From NCBI GenBank assembly GCA_003353955.1, contig PIVJ01000012.1, positions 1 through 48,126 of the forward strand: 48,126 bases of DNA, written 5' to 3'. The notes under the pieces were generated by a model. It was not told the origin of the DNA. It saw only the letters and a program-made list of their open reading frames with translations, and did not search any database. This document shows positions 1-6,737 of this stretch, in pieces. The translations under genes were made by a program, and so were the position numbers. How positions within the stretch are numbered: the first letter of the stretch is position 1; every line of letters begins with the position of its first letter. This DNA is from Bacteroidota bacterium (GTDB lineage Bacteria > Bacteroidota > Bacteroidia > Bacteroidales > GCA-2711565).

Positions 1-108
1 CGAAAAACAAAATCAGGGAAGTGCAAACCTGAATATGAGGTAGTTAAAGACGAAAGGAATAGAAAGCTCAGCAGGTAACACGCAATATAAAAAATTGAGC
101 GGTGGATG

Positions 109-227
109 TTCCGGTTTGAACAGTGCCATTGATTTCGGACTATGAGTGCCAGTGATTCCGGTTCAAACAGTGCCACTAATTCGGTTCTAATGCTGCCACA
201 AAAACGATTCTAAGCGTGCCACTCTAA
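109..227. repeat. IS21-family terminal repeat cluster
   Basis: Short related units built on TTCNGGTT..ACAGTGCCA recur here: near 109-128, near 135-151, 155-175, and weaker copies ending in GCCAC near 194-198 and 217-221. Several spaced copies of a GTGCCA-type motif just upstream of an istA start are the usual layout of an IS21-family end, where IstA binds multiple internal sites. I see no second end in the window, so only this side of the element survives. Confidence 0.6.
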
Positions 228-269
228 AAGATCAAGTATAAATTGCCAATCTCAATAAAAAAAAGAGAT

Positions 270-467
270 ATGGCTAAAACACTTGATTCAATGGATTTAA
301 AACAAATTATCAGATTGCATTTAGACGGTTTAAGCAACCATGAGATCGGTAAAACCTTAGGCATAGGCCGTAACGCTGTAAATGAATATATGCAGCGGTT
401 TAGGGTCTGTAAAAAAACAATGAAAGAGCTTTTACAGCTTGAAGAGCCTGTTTTAAAAGAGCTGTAG
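270..467 (+). pseudogene. istA: Truncated IS21 transposase IstA (N-terminal HTH only)
   Basis: Sixty-five codons from the ATG at 270 encode a helix-turn-helix of the IstA type: IIRLHLDGLSNHEIGKTLGI followed by GRNAVNEYMQRF. Full IstA is about 500 residues with an rve/DDE integrase core. Here the frame stops after the HTH, and no integrase core or IstB ATPase follows. A TTG at 243 would give nine extra residues but is not needed. The terminal repeats just upstream support the family call. The remnant should be able to bind IS21 ends but not transpose. Confidence 0.75.
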
Positions 468-558
468 ATAGGGTTTGGATCACGAAACGAGGATCTGAAG
501 AGACAACTAATCGTTAGTAGGAATTTTGTAACTTAAAACTAAATTAATAATTAGAATT

Positions 559-738
559 ATGTCAGATTCATTTGATATTGTATGTACAAATACAGATTGC
601 GATTATAGTGATAACATCGCTAATCCAAAAAAGAAAGGACTAATCCAAGATGATCCATTTGGCACCTGCCATAAACGCAAGAGATCAAACCCTACAACTT
701 CAAATTTATTGATTAAGGATTATCAACTTATCAACTAG
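559..738 (+). CDS. Small hypothetical protein, 59 aa
   Basis: An ATG at 559 opens 59 codons to a TAG at 736. The product is polar, with cysteines as CTNTDC near the start and one more in the middle (FGTCHKRKR), which might be a degraded zinc-ribbon. I do not recognise a family. It lies between the IS21 remnant and the attC-like element, a region of debris, so it may be a fragment or not be translated at all. There is no Shine-Dalgarno sequence and no convincing promoter. Confidence 0.3.
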   Translation: MSDSFDIVCTNTDCDYSDNIANPKKKGLIQDDPFGTCHKRKRSNPTTSNLLIKDYQLIN

Positions 739-749
739 GCATATTCTGC

Positions 750-883
750 TAACACCGGGTAATAGCGCATACCGCCCCGGTTTTTGAAAGTTAACTACAA
801 AAGTGTAACTTGGTAGCGTTTAAAAGGCTGTGGTACGTATGAGTTAGAAGGGCGCAACGATCTCATACCGCAAACCGTTGTAC
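750..883. other. Structured, attC-like intergenic element
   Basis: The stretch starts TAACACCGGG and ends CAAACCGTTGTACC, with an internal perfect inverted repeat GTATGAG (837-843) / CTCATAC (862-868) and an outer GGTAC/GTACC pair (832-836, 879-883). Two GC-rich imperfect arms around an AT-rich middle, ending in TAAC- and GTT-type boxes, recall integron attC sites. I also recall similar intergenic sequences being common in Bacteroidota genomes. It lies directly upstream of the CPBP gene. The boxes do not match the attC consensus well, so this is a resemblance only. Confidence 0.35.
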
Positions 884-929
884 CTATTAAACTTATGAGA
901 ACACATTTTAAAACTAAATTATAAATAAA

Positions 930-1643
930 ATGAAAGACCTGTTGAACAATAATAAATTCATAAAAATTGGTGAATTTGTTCTCCTCTTTATTATTGCATT
1001 CGGATTTATAAAAATATTTACACCATTTGCAGGAGATAATATCGTGCATAAACAATTAGTGATATGGTTTGCCAACATTCTAATGCTAATTTATGTATGG
1101 ATTGGAATAAAAGTACGAGGTCAAAAATTGACTTATTTCGGAATATCATTTGGTAAAATTACTTTAAAAGAATGCTTCAGGACTTTTTTGATTTCAATCG
1201 GTGTATTTATTGCCGCAGTGGCAGCTTTTATACTTGGGTCTATTATAATGGCTAATATTTCAGGTATCCCTGAAAGTTCTGACATGAGTAATTATGAATA
1301 TTTACAGGATAATATTGGGATGTTAATTCTGACACTAATAGGTACATATATTGTAGCATCATTTGGTGAAGAGATCATTTATAGGGGATTCATTATTAAC
1401 AGACTTATCGAATTAGGCTTAGATTCAAAATTTGGAAGGAGTCTTGTTATTATCATTAGTGCAATAATTTTTGGATTAGTCCATTACCAATGGGGGCCAA
1501 TGGGAATTGTACAAACTGGTTTCATGGGAGCTGTACTTGGATATTTTTATTTAAAACTCAAAAAAAGAATATGGATATTGATTTTAGCACATGGATATAT
1601 GGACACAATACTGATGCTTCAAATGTATTTATCCGGTAATTGA
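930..1643 (+). CDS. CPBP-family intramembrane metalloprotease (CAAX/abortive-infection type)
   Basis: The 237-residue protein is almost entirely hydrophobic, with about seven to eight membrane segments. It carries the CPBP (Abi/Rce1) motifs in order: EEIIYRGF near residue 150 (EExxxR), FGLVHYQWG near 186, and a late LAHGYMD near 220. The two glutamates, the arginine and the histidines form the metal site in this family. Members cleave prenylated or membrane peptides, or act in bacteriocin immunity; the substrate here is unknown. The gene stands alone between two structured non-coding stretches in an accessory region, which suggests it arrived as a unit. The start is the first ATG, and no good Shine-Dalgarno sequence is present. 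Confidence 0.85.
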   Translation: MKDLLNNNKFIKIGEFVLLFIIAFGFIKIFTPFAGDNIVHKQLVIWFANILMLIYVWIGIKVRGQKLTYFGISFGKITLKECFRTFLISIGVFIAAVAAFILGSIIMANISGIPESSDMSNYEYLQDNIGMLILTLIGTYIVASFGEEIIYRGFIINRLIELGLDSKFGRSLVIIISAIIFGLVHYQWGPMGIVQTGFMGAVLGYFYLKLKKRIWILILAHGYMDTILMLQMYLSGN

Positions 1644-1976
1644 ATATAACTAAGCACAAAACTGTATATAAGCCATTGAAACGAACTGTATATTAGGTCG
1701 TTATGGTAAAGACTAAAAAATGAACGACAGTGCAAACTTGATGGGGTTTTTGTTTTGCCGACCCGCTAAAAAGGGAATTACCAACGACATTTAGCATAAT
1801 TGTAATCTCCAACACACAGACTGATACTTCATCTTGCAAAAAAGTCAAAATTTTTCCGACGCTCGTCAAGGTGCAGAACTGAAAATTGAGTAATCGGGTT
1901 TTAGGACAAGATTAAACGCTTTCTCTTCCTGATCTTCCAACTCCAAACGGCCAACTAAAAATAAAACCCGCCTTGA
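1644..1976. other. Intergenic stretch with inverted repeats, no gene seen
   Basis: No frame here looks coding. A direct repeat AACTGTATATAAG / AACTGTATATTAG occurs near 1663 and 1685. An inverted repeat GTCGTTATGGT (1697-1707) / ACCAACGAC (1780-1788) frames about 70 bases. A second inverted repeat CGGGTTTTA (1895-1903) / TAAAACCCG (1962-1970) frames the last part, just before the hsdR fragment opens. The first pair could be the 3' counterpart of the structured element upstream of the CPBP gene. Confidence 0.4.
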
Positions 1977-2876
1977 ATTTTCATTTATAAAGAACACAAA
2001 AGCGATTGGTATAAAGCAGATATTGTAGTTACCACAATTCAATCATTGATGTTCGACAACAAATATCGTTACGAATTTATACTAACCGATTTTGATTTAA
2101 TTATTTCGGACGAATCGCACCGTTCTATCTCAGGGAATACAAGAGCTGTGATTGAATATTTTTATGGATATAAATTGGGATTAACTGCAACGCAAAAAGA
2201 CTATTTAAAGGGAGTTGACCCCGACAAAGTAAAAGAAAACGACCCAAGAGAAATTGAACAGACTATAGTCTTTGCTGTAAGTCAAAATCATGCAAGAAAG
2301 CTCACAAAAATTCTAAACGAATTTGCAGAACAACTTTACCCAAATAAATACAATTCTGACTTTGCGGTTCAGCTTACTTCACAGGTTGGCGAAGCACAAC
2401 AGATGACCATCGATTTTACAGAGAATCATTTAAATGGAAAAACCACGTGGTTGGAAGGGTATAAAACATGCAAAACACGTATTTGTGTAACTGTTGGCAT
2501 GATGACAACGGGTTACGACTGCCCCGACTTACTTAATCTTTGTATGATGCGCCCTGTTTTCAGCCCGGCTGATCTTGTACAAATTAAAGGACGTGGAACA
2601 AGAAAACACAACTTCGAGTTCAAATTTAAAAACGAACTGGAAGAAGAAGAAATCAAACAACACGAAAAGGAGTTTTTTAAACTCTTTGATTTCTTTGCCA
2701 ACTGCGAATATTTTGAGGAAAAATTTGACTACGACGAAAAACTAAAGCTTCCAAAACCGAAAACCGGTAATGGCGAAGGTGGTGGTGGTGGAGTTGATAT
2801 TGACAAATACACAAGTTTTCGACCTGACCCCAAGGTAAAGCATACGACGCCAACAAGTATCTTAAGTTTCGAATAA
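1977..2876 (+). pseudogene. hsdR: Internal fragment of type I restriction subunit HsdR
   Basis: The open frame begins after a TGA at 1974 and reads YKADIVVTTIQSLM, then LIISDESHRSISGN (motif II, DESH box), LGLTAT (motif III), VGMMTTGYDCPDLLN and IKGRGTRKHN (motif VI). These are successive SF2 helicase motifs of HsdR in the right order. Full HsdR is about 800-1000 residues. Here the N-terminal nuclease and motif I are missing, and the frame ends soon after the helicase in a glycine run and an unrelated tail. No hsdM or hsdS is nearby. The first possible starts (TTG at 2046, ATG at 2049) lie inside the conserved domain, so this is a remnant and not a gene with a late start. Confidence 0.85.
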
Positions 2877-2881
2877 GAAAG

Positions 2882-3601
2882 TTAGCGACAACAAGGCTCT
2901 GTTGTATTCATTTCCTGCTTTACTTCCAACTTATGTGATTTGGGGCTTACATACGTGATTCCAAGGCTCATTCCCCGAAGGATAAAAAGAATTCCCAAAA
3001 CAACAATAAACACAGGAATTACTTTAACGGCTTTGGCTTTAAACTTTGAACTAATTACATTTCCTGCCAGGGACAGAATGAGCAATGCAGGGGTAGTTCC
3101 AATTCCAAACATAGCCATAAAGGCAATGCCCATCATCATGTCATTAGTATTGAGGGCTCCGGCTATGGCCATGTATACCAGGCCACAGGGTAATAATCCA
3201 TTTAACAATCCAATGAGCAGCAGTGATTGCAACGATTTTTTCCTGAAAAGGTTTTTAAAACTACTTGTCAGTCGTCCGGCATAACCTGTAAAAAGCCTAT
3301 CCAGTTTTATTTTTCCCCTGAAAAGAGCTGGGAATATAACCGATGCAATCATTATAATCCCAATCCCAATTGAGGCCCATTGTTGCAAGCCTGCTAATTG
3401 AATTCCTCTTCCTAATAATCCAAATAAGGCACCCAACAGTCCGTATGTAATTATCCGTCCTGAGTTATAGAGTAATCCTCCTGTAATTTTTTTAAACCAA
3501 TTATCCCTATGTAATGGAATTCCAATTGCAATTGGCCCGCACATCCCAAGGCAATGTAAGCTGCCTACCAATCCTATTGTAAATGCGGTTATTAAATCCA
3601 T
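2882..3601 (-). CDS. SafE/DsbD-like membrane protein of the cbb3 locus
   Basis: A six-to-seven-segment membrane protein of 239 residues of the TauE/SafE-DsbD_2 type. It opens with SLHCLGMCGPIAIGIPL, in which the paired cysteines of HCLGMCGP match the redox or metal motif of this family, and a second half carries GLLPCGLVYMAIAGAL. Proteins like this end many Bacteroidota cco operons and are thought to move electrons or copper for oxidase assembly; sulfite export is only the database name. It is the last gene of the minus-strand cco series, about 130 bases after ccoH, and ends in a short C-terminal tail with CC. Function beyond oxidase maturation is inference from position. Confidence 0.75.
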   Translation of the reverse strand: MDLITAFTIGLVGSLHCLGMCGPIAIGIPLHRDNWFKKITGGLLYNSGRIITYGLLGALFGLLGRGIQLAGLQQWASIGIGIIMIASVIFPALFRGKIKLDRLFTGYAGRLTSSFKNLFRKKSLQSLLLIGLLNGLLPCGLVYMAIAGALNTNDMMMGIAFMAMFGIGTTPALLILSLAGNVISSKFKAKAVKVIPVFIVVLGILFILRGMSLGITYVSPKSHKLEVKQEMNTTEPCCR

Positions 3602-3729
3602 TGTTTTTTTGTTCTTAGTTAATTAATAGTTCTTAGTTTCATAAGCACTTTGAACGGGAAATCGAAGGCTGTTGCGACTTCGCTCAGCATCCTATAAATA
3701 TTTTAGCATTTAATCATTCTAAGGTTGAA

Positions 3730-4176
3730 CTACTTTTGAATAAAAACTGTTTCCTCCTGAAAATATTCTTTATCATTCACCTTGTAATCGAACTTAAGGA
3801 TGTATTTGCCATTTTCCAGGTTTTTGGTTGAGCAGGTCATTAAACCTAAAGAACCAACCAAAATTGGAATTGTGATATCCTTGGTTCCGTCCGATGGCCT
3901 GTAAAAAAACAGGTTTCCTTCGAGTTGATTTAAATCAAATAATGAAGGAAAGCTAATTAACAGTTCAGAGCCTTTGTTTTTTATCATAATCAATTCTCCA
4001 GCCTTTTGCGCATTTTCTGTTTTTTTAATTTTTTGTTGATATTCTAAACCTTTCGGATAATAATCCTTTTCAACTAGAAAAAATGATTGTTTTATGCTAA
4101 ATACAGCCAGTACAATTATCAACGACATAAAAGATATGATGGCAATTAACAATTTCGTTCCCCAGTTCCACTTCAT
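3730..4176 (-). CDS. ccoH: FixH/CcoH family protein, cbb3 oxidase assembly
   Basis: A 148-residue protein with one N-terminal membrane anchor (LLIAIISFMSLIIVLAVF), then a soluble domain with the FixH pattern: FLVEKDYYPKGLEYQQKI, beta-rich segments with FYRPSDGTKD, and GKYILKFDYKVNDKEYFQEE near the end. CcoH is a small membrane protein that interacts with CcoN and stabilises the cbb3 complex in other bacteria. It lies directly after ccoG (about 30 bases apart) and before the SafE-like gene, the normal Bacteroidota order. The start is supported by the typical MKWNWGTKL beginning. No separate promoter is evident. Confidence 0.85.
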   Translation of the reverse strand: MKWNWGTKLLIAIISFMSLIIVLAVFSIKQSFFLVEKDYYPKGLEYQQKIKKTENAQKAGELIMIKNKGSELLISFPSLFDLNQLEGNLFFYRPSDGTKDITIPILVGSLGLMTCSTKNLENGKYILKFDYKVNDKEYFQEETVFIQK

Positions 4177-4207
4177 TTTATTTTAATTTAATTTTTACTG
4201 ATTATGT

Positions 4208-5647
4208 TTATTTATCTAACGAATTGGGTCCAACAAAACTTACTTCATACTCATTTATTAATTTGTCATTTGAGTATATACCAAATTTAAGCTTTGTATT
4301 GGATGAATTTAGATTTTCTTTTTTTAATACCGTTAGAAATGTTGCTGTACTAACTTCTCCTTTTTTAGCAATAATGGGATCGCCCATCATTATTATTTCG
4401 CCTTCAGGATTGAGTAATTTCAATTCAACCAGATGTTCTTTTCGGGTTTTATTCACCACTTCAAGCTGGTATATATTGCTGTAGTTGTCTTCTCCATATT
4501 CCTGAAACAAAGTACCACGCTGGCGAAGAATAGTAGTTTCGAAATCGGTTCGCAGCGCAAATAAAACTCCTGACAATACCAAAAGAATGCTAAGAAATAC
4601 TGAATATGCAATTGCTCTCGTATTAAAGATAGAACGAATTCCCTGCGAAATACCTTTTTCAGAATCGTAGCGAATCAAACCTCTGGGCTTTTTAATCCTG
4701 TCCATAACTTCATTACAGGCATCAATACAAGCAGTGCAATTAATACACTCCATTTGTGTTCCATTGCGAATGTCAATATTCGTAGGGCAAACAACAACAC
4801 AACTGTTGCAGTTAATACAATCTCCTTTGGTTGTTGCATCCCTGTCTTCCAATGGATTGTGTCTTCCACGAGGTTCACCACGTTTATAATCATAAGCAAC
4901 GACTATCGATTTTTCATCCAGTAGAACGCCCTGTAAACGACCATACGGACATGCAATTGTGCAAACCTGCTCCCTGAAAAAAGCAAATACAAAATAGAAT
5001 ATCCCTGAAAATATAATCAGTGTAATGAAGCTAGCCATGTGAGCAATGGGTCCGGCCACTATCAATTCGAGGACCTTGTCCATTCCAACCAGGTATGCAA
5101 GAAAAGTATTTGCAGTAATCACGGAAATCGTAAAGAAGCTTATATGCTTAAACGATTTTTTTAGGACTTTCTCCGAATTCCATTCCTGCCTGTCAAGTTT
5201 TTTTTGTTTGTTATAATCTCCCTCAATTAAATATTCTATCTGCCGGAAAACAAATTCCATAAATATGGTTTGAGGGCAAATCCATCCACAAAATATCCTT
5301 CCAAAAATTACAGTGAACAATGTGATAAAAACAATAAGTGAAATTATTGAAAGTACAATTAGATGAAAATCCTGTGGCCAGAAAATTACACCAAAAATGA
5401 TAAATTTTCTTTCAATTACATTTAAAAGAAGAAATGGATCACCTTTAAATTTCAGGAATGGACCAATATAAAAAAGAAGCAAAAGAAAAACAGAAACCAG
5501 CTTTCTGTAGTTGTATAATTTTCCTTTTGGCATTTTAGGAAATACCCATACACGTTTACCCTCTTTACTTACAGTGGAAAGCTTATCCCGAAAATGACTT
5601 TCGCTTTTTTTGTTTTTCTCACTCATGGGTTTAATATTTAATTGCAT
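4208..5647 (-). CDS. ccoG: Cytochrome c oxidase accessory protein CcoG (FixG/RdxA)
   Basis: A 479-residue polytopic ferredoxin. Residues 50-235 hold about five membrane segments with FGRIFCGWICPQTIFMEF (Cys120, Cys124) and EQVCTIACPYGRLQG (Cys229, Cys233). Two 4Fe-4S motifs follow: CINCNSCVVVC (277-287) and CINCTACIDAC (301-311). One more membrane helix and an Ig-like C-terminal domain complete the chain, the normal CcoG layout. CcoG is thought to reduce copper for the CuB centre of cbb3 oxidase. The gene is separated from ccoP by an IS3 remnant on the other strand, so it may need its own promoter. A second ATG at 5626 (MSEKNKK) is an equally good start. Confidence 0.92.
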   Translation of the reverse strand: MQLNIKPMSEKNKKSESHFRDKLSTVSKEGKRVWVFPKMPKGKLYNYRKLVSVFLLLLFYIGPFLKFKGDPFLLLNVIERKFIIFGVIFWPQDFHLIVLSIISLIVFITLFTVIFGRIFCGWICPQTIFMEFVFRQIEYLIEGDYNKQKKLDRQEWNSEKVLKKSFKHISFFTISVITANTFLAYLVGMDKVLELIVAGPIAHMASFITLIIFSGIFYFVFAFFREQVCTIACPYGRLQGVLLDEKSIVVAYDYKRGEPRGRHNPLEDRDATTKGDCINCNSCVVVCPTNIDIRNGTQMECINCTACIDACNEVMDRIKKPRGLIRYDSEKGISQGIRSIFNTRAIAYSVFLSILLVLSGVLFALRTDFETTILRQRGTLFQEYGEDNYSNIYQLEVVNKTRKEHLVELKLLNPEGEIIMMGDPIIAKKGEVSTATFLTVLKKENLNSSNTKLKFGIYSNDKLINEYEVSFVGPNSLDK

Positions 5648-5678
5648 ATGTGGTATAAAATTAAAAAAAAATGGCTAA

Positions 5679-5918
5679 GCTTATCCTTTTGTTATTCAGA
5701 GTATGAGTAGAAAAGGTAATTGTTGGGATAATGTTGTTGCGGAATCTTTCTTTAAATCGTTAAAAGTAGAAGCTATTACCAATGCCATTTTAAAGATAAA
5801 TACGAAGCCTAACGAATTGTATTTAAACATATTGAGTCATGGTATAATAAGAGTAGGAGACACTCTCATCTGGGAGGGTTTGACAATGAAAGAATTTGAG
5901 AAACTAAATCAATTTTAA
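5679..5918 (+). pseudogene. Decayed IS3-family transposase (orfB C-terminus)
   Basis: The frame opens at 5679 and reads [18 protein letters not shown], then [14 protein letters not shown], the hallmark of the rve/DDE domain of IS3-group OrfB with its last catalytic glutamate (AESFF). After that the frame slips. The adjacent frame over about 5820-5890 gives [19 protein letters not shown], which is the normal continuation, and the original frame resumes as [10 protein letters not shown]. At least two frameshifts, and loss of everything upstream, make it inactive. Its stop overlaps the 3' end of ccoP by four bases, and it separates ccoP from ccoG. Confidence 0.85.
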
Positions 5919-6523
5919 TATGGCCAGTCCAGCAATTCCCCTTGAGGGGCTTTGGGTGAGGCCGGTATTGTACCTCGTAATGTGATAATATAACTTATAA
6001 CTTCTAAACGTTGAGTAGGGGGCAGTTGATCCTTATAAGGAATCATCCCTTTTTCTATAACACCATTTTCAACAACGGCAAACATCTTTTCCAGGCTGTT
6101 TCCATGTATCCAATAGTCATCTGTAAAATTAGGGCCAACTAACCCACCACCATCAAGCAAATGGCAAACCTGGCAAATTTTATCATATGTAGCTTTTCCA
6201 TTTTCTAATGAAGAGGCATCTGTTAGCACTTTTAATTCAACCTGAACTTGTTGTTTAGGAGCCGTTTTAACTGCTTCTGCTACTTCTTTGTTATACTCCT
6301 TCTCCTGATACAGGCTATCCCAATCGAATACCCATAATCCCAGCATATATATTATAGCAAAAATAATGGTGATGTAGAATAACCATTTCCACCAGGGTGG
6401 CAAATCATTATCTAATTCCCTGATCCCATCATAACTGTGGTCTTTAATAAGCCTGTCGTTTGTAAGCGTATCAATCTCATGATCATTTTGGTTGATATTT
6501 GTTTTTTCCTCATTTATGCTCAT
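5915..6523 (-). CDS. ccoP: cbb3 oxidase subunit III, mono-haem cytochrome c (CcoP)
   Basis: A 202-residue protein with an N-terminal cytoplasmic part, the CcoP signature [14 protein letters not shown] leading into one membrane helix (about 44-66), and a periplasmic cytochrome c domain with one haem site CQVCH (117-121) and a likely axial Met160 in [11 protein letters not shown]. Proteobacterial CcoP has two haems; this short form has one, as I recall for other Bacteroidota. It passes electrons to CcoO. It sits 20 bases after ccoQ in the operon. An IS3 remnant on the opposite strand begins exactly at its 3' end, but the C-terminus (LLDWPY) appears normal. Confidence 0.9.
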   Translation of the reverse strand: MSINEEKTNINQNDHEIDTLTNDRLIKDHSYDGIRELDNDLPPWWKWLFYITIIFAIIYMLGLWVFDWDSLYQEKEYNKEVAEAVKTAPKQQVQVELKVLTDASSLENGKATYDKICQVCHLLDGGGLVGPNFTDDYWIHGNSLEKMFAVVENGVIEKGMIPYKDQLPPTQRLEVISYIITLRGTIPASPKAPQGELLDWPY

Positions 6524-6543
6524 AATATTTAATTTTAAATATT

Positions 6544-6729
6544 TTACAAAATATCATCATTATCATCAGTCAGCGGAAGGTTTTTATATTCTTCAACCTT
6601 TTCTTTTTTCCACTTAAGTACTTGTACTACTAGAAGAACGAATATTAAAGAGAAGAATACGGTTAATATAGCCGATAGGTCGTGTAGCCAGCTAACATCT
6701 TCCAATATATTTTTAATAATTTTTGACAT
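6544..6729 (-). CDS. ccoQ: CcoQ/FixQ-like small membrane protein
   Basis: Sixty-one residues: a short N-terminal segment (ILEDVSWLHDLSAILTVF), one membrane helix (LIFVLLVVQVL) and a charged tail (KWKKEKVEEYKNL, then acidic TDDNDDIL). Length, topology and the position between ccoNO and ccoP, with gaps of 8 and 20 bases, identify it as CcoQ. CcoQ stabilises the oxidase core in other bacteria. Sequence conservation in this family is weak, so the assignment rests mostly on context. Confidence 0.75.
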   Translation of the reverse strand: MSKIIKNILEDVSWLHDLSAILTVFFSLIFVLLVVQVLKWKKEKVEEYKNLPLTDDNDDIL

Positions 6730-6737
6730 TGTTTATT

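Noticed and set aside
2940-3284. Plus-strand frame of 114 codons opposite the SafE-like gene
   Set aside because: It is the complement of a well-supported membrane protein gene. Its hydrophobicity is a mirror effect.
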